Shown here: positions 33,862-44,589 of the stretch, one piece after another | Position numbering within the stretch: position 1 is the first letter of the stretch | Layout of the letters: every line of letters starts with the position of its first letter | Assembly: GCA_032622095.1 (NCBI GenBank) | Contig: CP136065.1 | Span: 216,482,151-216,546,150, forward strand | Direction of reading: 5' to 3' | Source: Siphonodentalium dalli | Lineage: Eukaryota; Mollusca; Scaphopoda; Gadilida; Siphonodentaliidae | Length of the DNA: 64,000 nucleotides | Notes under the pieces: generated by a model | What the model was told of the DNA's origin: nothing | Database searches by the model: none | Seen by the model: only the letters and a program-made list of their open reading frames with translations | Translations under genes and position numbers: made by a program

Positions 33862-35172
33862 GTGAGTCAATTTGTCGCAATAGTCCTACATACACATGAA
33901 AACGAAGGAGGACCAACTCAAAAGGTGACTATTTTAGGTGCAAAATGCAAAGATATACAAGAAGATTTGCCCCAGGTGCATGCTCGCCCCACAGACGAAT
34001 CATACTCTCACAACAGAGCACTAACACCTGTGAATTAAAGCTATACTTATGACTGACTGAAGATAGTAAATTTTCAATGAAACTAAACACGTTTTAGCAA
34101 CAGCCATGAGAGTTTGATAGCTTTACGTTGGCGCAATTTGTCAGAAGTGTTGTCATTTAAACTGAAGCGGCCATGGTTATTTCTGACATTCAAACTGGAC
34201 AATGCTTTTTAAATGCTTTATACAATCAAATCAGGGATGAATGTTTTATGTCATTACAAACAAAATATAGAGACAGTGTAATACTCCTGAATGGCTCAAA
34301 TTCTCTTCCACTTAGCACCAACCACAAAATATTTTGAAGCAACCCAAACTTTTATTACCAGAAGTGGACGTTTCAGTCCTTTATCATAATATATGGAATC
34401 ATATCAGTACTGAATAGAACTTTGGCCAAATACGTCCACTTAATCAAGTAGCATAGTTGCCCGATTCAGTGAATTTCCGTTACATCTGCGTTAAATGTCA
34501 ATCATCATGAAAGACAAATTTATAAAGATAGCTATATTCGAGAATGCTTGTAAACACAAAGCAGTGGTAACTCACTATCTGTCCCACTCTTTCCATCTCT
34601 TCTGCCTCAACTGATTCATAATAATTATACTATTCCTAATGTTTTGTTTTCTTGTTATTTTCATTTCCCCTCAACCTGTTCTCTTTAACTCGGCCTCTTG
34701 CCATACTCTCCTTCTACATACTATTATGCATGCTTTTCTTTCCGAGGATATAACTTCAAATAAGCGGTGACCCGCTTGTTGTTAGATTCTCTTCACCCTC
34801 TTCTGTTCTAATCTGTCATATAAATCATAATGTTCAATGTCTTGTTTCATGTATACATGTATTAATTGAGGGTAGAAATAAATATTGTTTAAACCAAATG
34901 AACTATAATCATCATAACTCTGCCATTGTTCGTTATTTATTGTTTCAGCCTAATAATAATTGGGCGAGGAGGTACCCACAAGTGAGAAAGCACTTTTCCT
35001 CCAATCCAATGGTCTGTATAACAATGTATGTGCCATTTACTTTATATGTGCTACCAAGTTAGACAAATACATATGTGTAAAGTAAACAGGCGAGACACTT
35101 CTTGTGACAGAACAAAATCTGATCTGGTTACTAGCAAGTGCCGAATTAAAATGGTATGTTACACAATACAAG
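33862..35172 (+). other. Downstream flank of copy 4 with retroelement 3'-end fragments
   Basis: No second transporter exon is seen. The stretch 34590-34905 ends with GAAATAAATATTGTTTAAAC and has a C/T-rich body, like a LINE or SINE 3' end. The stretch 34940-35090 (GGGCGAGGAGGTACCC, AAGTGAG, CTCCAATCC) resembles the retro-insertion at 40721-41100. No complete element was resolved. Confidence 0.5.
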
Positions 35173-35604
35173 TTAAAGGCCCACTTAATTTTCGAGTCAC
35201 CGATTATTTTTTTTATAGCGCCCTGATATACAGTTTTAATAACAATATATACCACAAAATATGATTAAAATACTATAACTCATCACCATTTGATACGTCT
35301 GTGCCTCAGAAGATGCCCATAGGGAAATAGAAAACAGCTGAAATAATAGAAAGATTCCCCCGTTATTGCTCCCAGAATGCAACAAATTTCAAACGTATTT
35401 TCAAGATATAGAGTTATTCCCCTTCCATTTGAAATAATAGACTTTGCAGTACATAAAACAAGTCGGTATCTCAACAAAAACAACATGTGCACAGTTTATT
35501 ACACCGAATAAGTTAATAATACAACATTATGGAGCAAATGGTATATATTCTGGCTTATTTTATATAAAATTATCTTGGGGTTTGAAAATTAAGTGGGCCT
35601 TTAA
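35173..35604. mobile_element. TTAA/AGGCCCACTT MITE family, most complete copy
   Basis: TTAA at 35173-35176 and 35601-35604 bound the terminal repeat AGGCCCACTTAATTTTCGA and its inverse on the right (GAAAATTAAGTGGGCCT). The 432-bp element has no coding capacity. The TTAA target is shared with piggyBac-type elements, but TTA/TAA (Harbinger) boundaries would also fit. Confidence 0.85.
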
Positions 35605-36635
35605 TGCAAATGTATAATCGTGCAATCTTGATATTCTACACCAATTGCGGATTGCATTATGTTACTACCAAAGTAGAACAAATGATTGTTCACCCAAAGA
35701 AGGACATATCAATGTTATCGGCGTTAGAATATTGCTAGTTTAGATTCGAACCCGAAGTGGATATTGATCTTCAGGAAAACTGGATCTTGTAGGTTTGTGT
35801 TCTGAGAATGACATTGTGGTGTTTTATACGCGTCTATAAATGTTTTTTTTCCCTGTACATTCTGCTATTAACGCTTTATGTACTGAATGGACTCTCCCAG
35901 TCAGTTAAAATATGTGCATTGGAATGATCTATTATTAATTTGGAGGTATTTTAATGTGATAAAAGGAAACGACAGCGCAGAAGGATCTATCAATTTAGGG
36001 ACATGTTTCGATACTAAGTTCAACAAACGACCTACATGTACGTTTATTGAATTTATTAACTGAACATTTTCTATGGGAATCTACGCATCAATGATGCTTT
36101 AGTATAGAAAGGGTTAATATCAACAATGGATATTTTAGTTTTTAATTGAAATTTTTGCCACATGTTTTATTGTATTCCGATATTCGATGAATGCACAATT
36201 TGATTCAGGGTCCTTTGTTGCAGGGTCCTTTGCCACCACTTACTTGGTTCTCATACCCGATGACCCAATGTGCCTTTTCGTTCAACGTGAATACGTTCAA
36301 ACAAGTGTGTCGTAGCCTTGGCAATCCAAAGAAAGTCCAAACTAAGCAAGAAGACACATGCATATGCTGAGCATATTATCACCTTATTTATTGAATAAAG
36401 AAATTTAAATAACAGATTTCATATACGTGCCAAGCAATACTAATCAAATATACTATTTGCAGAGAGTTTATGCGTAGACCGGTTTACCCAGATATAACTA
36501 ACTGGAATTTCAATAACAATTGGCCATACCAGCTCGTGTATGATCTTGTAGGTTTGCATTATACTTTACATATACACTGTGCCATGTGCTGGTATTGGTA
36601 GTGAACACTTTAGATTTCTGAGAAAGTTTACCAAC
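35605..36635. other. No gene recognised; 5' flank of exon copy 5
   Basis: AT-rich sequence. GCAGGGTCCTTTG is repeated in tandem near 36215-36235. No promoter element was identified with confidence. An open extension of 19 codons precedes the chosen start codon of copy 5. Confidence 0.4.
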
Positions 36636-36986
36636 ATGGTCGAATCGGATGAGTTAGCAACACCCGGAATTCTTGACTATGGCATTATTGCTCTGTGTTT
36701 AGTCGTACCATTCGCGATTAGTTGTTACTTCTTGTTCAGATCACGTGGGATGAATTCGAAAACTGACTACTTACTGGCTGGAAGAAACATGCACTTGCTT
36801 CCGACCGCGTTATCACTGTTCATAACCTTCAAGTCAGCGATTGCCGTGACGGCGGTCCCGCTCGATATGTACAGTCATGGTGGCGTTTTTTTCTTGTTCT
36901 ACGTCGGGATCAGTTTCACGTACATCGCAGCAGTGTTCACCGTCATACCACTCATACACCCCATCCACATCACAAGCGCTTTCGAG
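36636..36986 (+). CDS. SLC5-type sodium/solute symporter, coding exon 1 (copy 5, intact)
   Basis: The exon encodes 117 residues from ATG 36636 (M-V-E-S-D-E-L-A-T-P-G-I-L-D-Y) to GAG 36984-36986, then donor GTGAGA in phase 0. Helix 1 is followed by N-S-K-T-D-Y-L-L-A-G-R-N-M, helix 2 (L-F-I-T-F-K-S-A-I-A-V-T), V-P-L-D-M-Y, and a third helix ending P-L-I-H-P-I-H-I-T-S-A-F-E. A lysine inside helix 2 (F-K-S) replaces the valine of the other copies, which is unusual in a membrane segment. An upstream in-frame ATG-like extension was not used because the chosen start aligns with copy 6. Closest relative: copy 6. A similar exon would be the N-terminus of a plasma-membrane carrier. Confidence 0.85.
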
Positions 36987-37871
36987 GTGAGATGCCAAGC
37001 TGCAAAACAGAGTTCAGTCCCCTCGCTATACGCGATGTGTTAGGTTACAAACAACTAATTATATAGAGTTACGCTTCTTGAATTTGTGTAGGGAAACTCG
37101 AGTCAGCATAAAAAAAAATTCTGGCTGCTGATTGGTTGATTATCATTGAGGGAAATATCCCTAATCGGGAACAGAAAATCATAACCTACGTTAATATGGC
37201 GATCGTGTTTGTTTAGATGTCCAGGAAGAGTCTGGTGGTGTCCAGAAGTTACGGAAGGGGTCTGGGTATTTTTATGCTGCTGATTTTTGTGCAGTAAATG
37301 GGGTAGTTGTGGAAATGCAAGATTATCGTTTGAAAAAAATACCGAAAAGGGCGCGTTTGTTGTCACATACTGGTGCAGAGGATGACGTTCTAAGGGAAAA
37401 TTGACCACTTGAAGTTCAAATAGGTCAAACCCATGGCCGGCGGGACTTTTAGTTAACACTGTCGCCTATGGAAAATAATTAGTTGTGTGTAACCATTAAC
37501 GCTGCCGGCATGTGTATTTTCTTAATTAAAATCTAACATTTTGTATTGAAGTGTTTTGTCAGTTACAATTCATTCTGGCTTGATCTAGACAATTTTCAAA
37601 TGAATATGGACAGTTCTCTTTCTCAGAATAATGCAGAATGAATTGTAACCTACACAAGTCTCAAATAAATAAATGTGACATTTCTTCACATTGCGCGCAG
37701 GTGTGGACAGCGTAGTCCTGCGTAGGGTACTGAACTTTGCATGGAGCTTGGTGAGATGCATGGTCGTATTCACACGTATCGTATAGCTGTATGTCCTTTG
37801 AAACAAATAGTCATTTATAGCGCTAAAAGTACCAAATGAGAATTTGTTGACGCTCACTGAAGCAATCACAT
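36987..37871 (+). other. Downstream flank of copy 5, no further exon seen
   Basis: No acceptor-plus-exon with SLC5 similarity was recognised. The open frames on the minus strand at 37103-37459 and 37585-37950 have no domain; the second overlaps the TTAA element. Confidence 0.4.
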
Positions 37872-38479
37872 TTAACCCTTTACCCAACAGAACGGCCCTG
37901 TGCCAATGCATTCTCTTATATATGCGAGTCGACCATAGGTCGCCTCGCATATATGAGTCATTATCAATTTTGGCGCATATTTCAGTCTGGTAATAATTGA
38001 AAAAAATATGTTGGCAGAAAACGTAATTTGGTCATCGTTTGGAATAAATAGACCTTATGGGTTATTAAAACACTAAAATGCAGGCTTAATCACCTATGAT
38101 TTGTATATGGTTGGGTTGTCAATGTTGGCTATGCATATATAATGTCTATACTGTAACAAACACACTTTGTATGGCTGCAATTAAAAAATATTAGAACTAC
38201 TTCATGATGTAACTCGATCATGTCAAAATGGGTTATCTTACAACTAATAAAACATATTTTTCCGGTTATATATGTTAAATCATGTCTTTTCCATGTGTAG
38301 AATCAACTGTTTTTCGAAAATTACATTTTGCCGATACGAAAGAGTTCTTCAAGAGAGAATATTCGTATCGTATTGGGTATTGGTTTAATGTCGTGAATCC
38401 GATATGCATAAACCACTGATAATTGAAAAAAACTCCCTTGGAATTGTATGACTTAGCATTTTTAAATTTCAATATTCAC

Positions 38480-39720
38480 TGCGTTACAGTGGGGACATTT
38501 ATGTGACAGTATAGACGGTCATCGTTACATGATATACAATTTTGAGCACCACATGGAGGTTGAAACCCCACTAAGCTATACCAACATGTCATATTTCGAA
38601 TATAGCGCGACAAAAATAAGAATTTCTCAGTCTGACGTGCATAATAAAGGATGTACAATGTTATTTCATAAATTACCGTATAGTTTAAAATGTCATATGT
38701 TACAGTAAAGACATGCTTGTTACACGATATACATAACATGTACATTTGGACATTTCTAGTTCCATTTTGATGAAGGAAGATTTGTTTAATATATTCAGGG
38801 TCTCACTAAATTTTGTTAAAGAGTTTTTGCCATATATAACCATTATCTGGCCAAAGAACTTGTCCGTGGGCTCTTAATGTTACACGAAAGACACATTTTT
38901 ATTATTGTTTTATTCAACAAAAACACGATGAAAAAGGGATAATCAAAATACGTTATCCAAAGAAAATAGAAGGAAAAATATATAACTGGAGTGGTGTATT
39001 CGCCATAGAATGAAGTTTGTGGCGGCTATAGTGCGCTCCGTTGCCCCTCCGTCGTAACTGTACACACATCTGATACACGGACGTATATTTCAAGTGGAGT
39101 ATTTACTAGAGATGCATATATCAGATATGTGTGAGTTACCATCGAGGGCCAACTACAACTCATCGCATATTAATTGCGTTATGGGAGAGTTTCTTCATCC
39201 CTAAGTAATACTAGCGAGGTTCAGTTACACGTATGTGTAGATAGAAGGAATTGATCTGGTGAATGAAACTCACCTGACTCACATGAGTACGTGCACGGTT
39301 ATTCGGTTAAGATTAGTTTAGATGTAAGTCTATCCGATGTATAACATGTAACTAAGAAGTGTAATTAAGAGTATTACCCCACCTTCATTACATAAAGAAG
39401 GTTTCAACGAGTTATGAACGCCATGTGGCTGTTATGAGCATGTGTGATTTACCTGCAGATATATTTTATTTTGAGTGATGCAAATTTAATCATGTTGTCG
39501 TTACACTTGCGTTCGTGACAGCAGTCAGGTGGCTTTAAATTCCCTTCATCATTCACGACTATATCAATACTATACACAATACTATACAAATACGTGTGAC
39601 TGAACCCGTCTATTAACAAGAAAACATAAATTGTGATTTAAAATATGTTTAACGGAAACAAATAACTAAACCACACGTGTGGATATTTTCCAACTAATAT
39701 CATACATGTACGTTACGATA
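38480..39720 (+). promoter_or_regulatory. Left subterminal motif zone of the 8.4-kb element (GTTACA)
   Basis: GTTACA-type motifs at about 38485, 38524, 38698, 38719, 38876, 39223 and 39503. Two are extended: GTTACATGATATAC (38524-38537) and GTTACACGATATAC (38719-38732). Clusters of short repeats inside the ends of DNA transposons commonly serve as transposase binding sites; that role here is inference. Confidence 0.55.
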
Positions 39721-39815
39721 TATGTATAATATACCGCTGACATTTCCAACTCATTAGCATACTGCAAACCACCGAATATATACGGGGAAATTACATATTC
39801 AGCCAATAGCCTTTC

Positions 39816-40229
39816 TTAATGTCCGATATTACTCTGTAATTTATTCCATATTGGCATGCACACTTTAAAGTGCGAACCCCTCCCTGTAATTATCTTTGGC
39901 TCAGGAGTAACGGCCAAAATCTCGTTATGACAGTACCACGAAATATCTGTGCAGCGTTTTGGCCATGTAAAGTAATTTGCCTTCTTTGGACCTATACGCT
40001 TCATACATTTTATAAGCAACTCATCACCCGAGACATTCTGGACATATCCAGGGTATATGTTCCGCTCATATTTAACAATAACATATTTATCAATACACTC
40101 AACTGAACTTGGCACATTCAACCAAACACCATCACACGTCTTGTCTGAACCATCAACCAGCTTCTCCCCATCACATCCATTGGCAACTGTTTTACTCTGC
40201 TGTTCACTATCCGTACTTTCTCCTGACAC
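39816..40229 (-). pseudogene. C-terminal part of the 8.4-kb element's gene, SH3/Tudor-like tail (3' exon)
   Basis: Reading on the minus strand, S-E-Q-Q-S-K-T-V..C-D-G-E-K-L-V-D-G continues the acidic repeat pattern of 42119-43540. A compact domain follows: Y-V-I-V-K-Y-E-R-N-I-Y-P-G-Y-V, D-E-L-L-I-K-C-M-K-R-I-G, F-T-W-P-K-R and I-L-A-V-T-P-E-P, ending with a stop at 39816. The alternation of beta-strand-like segments with Y-P-G and W-P resembles small SH3/Tudor-like tails found on many uncharacterised animal transposon proteins (my recollection of a pattern, not a search). Immediately upstream the repeat frame is shifted by one base (near 40215), so the gene appears broken. Function unknown. 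Confidence 0.5.
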
Positions 40230-40720
40230 ATCCCGTCTAAACCTTCAACCTGCTTCTCTCCATCACATTGATCAGCAGAGCCGTAATTTCGCTAAAATCC
40301 GGATTGAGAATCCAAAGCCGATTACGGGGGGCGGAGCTAATTTCGGATTCTAGGTCAGATTTTGAAATCCACGTGGTCTCCGAAACTCTCCCCCAGCGTC
40401 AAACATGGCTCATGTATTTGACACAAGTATCATTTGTATCTTATATTTATAAAGTGCATGTTTGTTGCGAAAGTCATGCTGTTCTTCTATGTGTGTATAC
40501 ACGGCACATAATTTGCTGCCAATCCGACTTAATCGCATCTTTTTTTCAAGTTAAAGTGTGTTTATTGATGATGGCAAGCATATCTAAACATGACAGCTCT
40601 AGGCCTCCTGAATCAAATTCCGAAGATGTTGTGAAGAACACACGGAACTTGTCAGTTGAACAGGGACGTGACGACAGGGGTTGGTTGGGTGTCTCGACCC
40701 CCACCCCGAACTTTGGTACA

Positions 40721-41100
40721 ATTTGCTAAACTGTGCAGTCATTCATACGTGAGGAAAATCAGGATTATTTTGACTAACTGTTTCAAATAATGATACGTAC
40801 AAGCCAACAAACGCAACAAACAAACCCGATTTTAAATAAATACATATACAAATTTATGACTAACTCGAGAGAGGGGGTGTCCAGTGATCTGTAAATATGT
40901 TCAACTTGTTTTGGTAGTCATGTTGCTTTGCCATTACTAATTATTTATTTTTTCAGTGTGATAACATATGGGAGAGGGGGTACCCTTAAGTGAGTCAGTA
41001 CTTGTCCCCCAATTCCTTTGTATGTATAAACAAATGTATGTGTTATATATCATGTGTTATCTAAATTTGACATATATTTGAAATAAATATATCTAAACTA
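40721..41100 (+). mobile_element. 380-bp non-LTR retro-insertion with 12-bp target duplication
   Basis: AACTTTGGTACA occurs at 40709-40720 and 41101-41112, exactly flanking the insert. The 3' end reads TTGAAATAAATATATCTAAA, an A/T-rich tail with AATAAA, and the body shares GGGAGAGGGGGTACCC and AAGTGAG with 34960-34985 and GGGAGAGGGGC near 47135. It is a 5'-truncated LINE or a SINE. No coding capacity. Confidence 0.85.
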
Positions 41101-41319
41101 AACTTTGGTACATTCCAGCAGTCGGAAATTTCATGCATGACACAACATTAGTTGGACATTAATTTGACACCATATATAGGTTGGCATTGTTCTCATTGTT
41201 TGATTTTTTTCAACCAGTAAAAGTTGGTAATTTTCCAATCTTAGTGTTTGTCAGATTGGATATTTCCAAGGAGAGCAAATTGAATTCTGCGAACCTGTGA
41301 GATTGATGTTTGGTTCAAT

Positions 41320-41344
41320 GGGGGGGGGGGGGGGGGGGGGGGGG
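41320..41344 (+). repeat. Homopolymer of about 25 G
   Basis: An uninterrupted G run in an otherwise AT-rich interior. It could form G-quadruplexes, and its exact length is likely unstable or misassembled. Confidence 0.9.
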
Positions 41345-42118
41345 TGCAGTTGGCCGGAAATTTGAGGAAACTTCTAGCCACGTCCCTAGAACATGTGTCT
41401 GTTGTCTATACAGAGACTATTGCGCAAAACGACTGCATTTAACGAAACAAAACATGTTAAAATTGCTATAACTTTAAGACTAGATGATAGTACATACAGT
41501 GTGTATCTGATAATCCATCGATACCATATAATCCTACTATTTCTTGAATAAGAAGAAACATTATAATAACGAACACAGCAGAAGACATATCCATGCAGGT
41601 TCATATGAATTCGGTCAATGGTGACGGTATCCGCCGAATTCGAAATCGACATGCGTTCGGGCGGTATTTTAAGGATGGAATTATGAAATGGACATATGAA
41701 AGTGACAATCAACAATGATTTGCCATCAACCGAAGTGCTCCTCCAGCGTTACTATCAATAGCGTTATTATTTGGCTAATTTCAGTAATATTCTCCCAGTT
41801 TACATTCAATAAAACAAATTTGTCTCCGCATTTAAAATTCTTTGATATAGATCGTTTATATTCTGCAATAATTTGTACACAAGAGACGGATTCTTATGTT
41901 TTATTGGGTTTTTAAACTCTGAGGTGGCGGAATCTCGGTTTGTTTACATTACGAACATTTGAGTCCGTAATCGGAATCCGAATCCAAATCGGATTACCAC
42001 GAAATTAGGATTACGGTCTGTTCGTTTACTGATTCTGCAAATTTGTGGTCTGTTCTTTTGCCGAACCAAGTCGTACGGGGACCAATCTGTAATCTGGATC
42101 CAGAATCTGAAACGGATT

Positions 42119-43540
42119 TTAGCGAAATAACGCCTCTGTCTTACTCTGCTGTTCACTCTCCAATGCATTCACCTGACACATCCCGTCTAAACCCTCAACG
42201 TGCTTCTCCCCGTCACATTCATCAACAACTATCTTACTTGTCTCTTCGCTCTCGGCTACACTCTCCGGACACATCGAATGCACACACTCGATCAACATAT
42301 GCATTCCACATTCATCAACAACTATCTTACTCTGCTGTTCACTCTCCAGTACATTCTCCTGACACATCCCGTCTAAACCGTCAACCCGTTTCTCTCACTC
42401 ACATTCATCAACTGTCTTACTCTGCTGTTCACTATCCTGTACTTTCCCCTGAAACAGCCCGTCTGAACCTTCAACCTGCTTCTCTCCATCACATTCATCG
42501 GCTGTATTACTCTGCTGTTCACTATCCGATACTTTCTCCTGACACCTCTCGTTCACACCCTCGATCACCATCTCCATGTCACATTCATCAACATATGTCT
42601 TACCCTGTTCATTCTCTAGTACAATCTCCGGACACACGTCGTCCACGCCCTCGATCTCCATCTTCGTGTCATTTTCATCAACTGTCTTACTCTGCTGTTC
42701 ACTCGCTAGTACATTATCCGGACACCTCCCGTCTAAACCCTCAACAAGCTTCTCCCCATCACATTCATCAACATCTGGCTCACTCTGTTCAATCAACTCA
42801 GAATCCTCTCCAATCCCAACTAATCCGACGCTAACCTCTCTGTCTGAGCGCGCACATCGACTTGCTTTCATACCACGCCTAGTCGAAACACCCTCAACCT
42901 TTCTCCCTGCAGACCCAACTTTCAAACCGTCATCGACAATCGCCCCAGGTTCCTCTCCACTCCCAACTAATCCGTCACCGACCTCTCTGTCTGATCGCAC
43001 ACCTCGACTTGCTTGCCTACCACGCCTAGTAAAAACCTCTCAACCTTTCTCCCTACAGACCCAACTTTCAAACCGTCATCGACAATCGCCCCAGGTTCCT
43101 CTCCACTCCCAACTAACCCGTCGCCGACCTCTCTGTCTGATCGCCCACACCGACTTGCTTGCCTACCACGCCTAGTCAAAACACCCTCAACCTTTCTGTC
43201 CACCGACCCAACTTTAAAACCATCATTGGCAATCGCCCCAGATTCCTCTACACTCCCAACTAACACATCGCATTTGCCGACCTCTCTACCTGATTGCGCA
43301 CCCTGACCCGCTTTCTTGCCACAACCACCCAATACACTTTTCTTAACATTCCTTCTAGTTCCAATAACAGGCATAACGATACTGGGACTCTCATACAGAA
43401 CTTTATCCCGATAACATTTGGATCGTTCGCGAATTATTTGCTTGCTGCTCTCTCTTTCCTGTCTAGATGGGCCCGCAAATTCTTCGTGATTTTGCAGTGG
43501 CGAAGCTGGTGGTGTACATGCTATAATCTAGTTTATTTTC
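42119..43540 (-). pseudogene. Acidic-repeat protein of the 8.4-kb element, frameshifted
   Basis: On the minus strand the frame opens near 43530 (P-L-Q-N-H-E-E-F-A-G-P-S-R, then R-E-R-S-K-C-Y-R-D-K) and passes three repeats of about 34-42 residues with G-R-S-D-R-E-V-G-D-G-L-V-G-S-G-E-E. It then enters at least six acidic repeats of about 34 residues with S-E-Q-Q-S-K-T-V-D-E-C-D-G-E-K-x-V-E-G-L-D-G. A one-base deletion near 43010 and a GGA-to-TGA change at about 42395 break the frame. The repeat DNA has a period near 102 bases. The acidic, low-complexity composition and the shared motif with 39816-40229 suggest one gene split by an intron and decayed. No splice sites were convincingly placed. 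No enzyme domain. Confidence 0.55.
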
Positions 43541-43641
43541 TTTAGTTTTTCTCTTTGTTTTCTCTGTTTTTCTTTGCATTGTTTTCGTCAGTTCTCGCGA
43601 TGTCATATCTTTCTTGCATTTCTTTTTTCCCAGTTTCTTAT

Positions 43642-44275
43642 TATACCCCCTTTAAAAAAAAGGGGGGGGGGTATACTGTTTTGCACCTGTCCGTCTGTGC
43701 GTTCGTCCGATGTCTGTTCATGTCATAACTTGAACAGTAGTGCCCAGATCTCAATGAAATTAGGTATGGATGTTCACTAATATGAGGACATTAAATAGTG
43801 GGTTCCATCGTTTTGTTCGGATTTTCCATTAGTTAGTTATTCATCTTTGTTTATCTGAAATGTTGGCTTTTGGTCCGTCTGGTGTCTGTTCATGTCATAA
43901 CTTCAACAGTTGTGCTGGGATCTCAATGAAATTTGGTTTGAATGTTCACTAATATGAGGGCATTCAATAGAGGGTTACATCGTTCGGATTTTCCTTTCTA
44001 GAGTTATTCATCTTTGTGTATCTGGAAATGTTGTCTGTTTGGTCCATCCGATGTCTGTTCAGGTAATAACTTGAACAGTAATGCTCGGATCTCAATGAAA
44101 ATTTGTATGGTTGTTCACCATTATGAGGACATTTAATGGCATATTCAACTGTTTTGTTTTGGTTTTTTGTTCTATAGTTGTTCATCTTTGTTTATATGAA
44201 AATGCTGATTTTTGGGTCCATCGGTCTGAGTATAGCACTCATAAGTTATTATAAATATGCCCACACTAGTCGGTA
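43642..44275 (+). repeat. GGGGGTATACTGTTTTGCAC repeat with 169-bp tandem units
   Basis: It begins with the inverted repeat TATACCCCC..GGGGGTATA and CTGTTTTGCACCTGTCCGTC, then has units starting GTCC-G/A-T at 43704, 43873 and 44042 and a diverged fourth near 44216. Each unit contains GATGTCTGTTCATGTCATAA, GATCTCAATGAAA, GTTCACTAATATGAGGACAT and TTATTCATCTTTGT. The last unit continues as the relative found at 1150-1323. Non-coding. Confidence 0.85.
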
Positions 44276-44589
44276 TGCCACAAGGGGGTATATGCACCGG
44301 ACGACAGTCCATATCTCTTGTCTTCTCTATACTTTGCTTTCTGTTTGTTCAAATAAGAGCGTCACCGTTCAGGATCCTTATCTCTAATCGCTCTGAATTT
44401 CCTCTGTCTCTCAGCATTTGACATAGCCATATCTGAAAGCAATCAGGACGACGTTACTATTATACGAATACCATATATGTATTAAGCGTGCTTGTTCAAA
44501 AACGATATGTACACATATGAATGTATATTTACTCGTGAGCACGGACACATTCCGGAATTTGTCGAGTTGTAAATCAATGGTATCTTGAC

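Noticed and set aside
42043-42834. 263-codon plus-strand frame rich in S, P, H and T
   Set aside because: It is the antisense shadow of the minus-strand acidic repeats, whose motif S-E-Q-Q-S-K links it to the C-terminal domain at 39816.
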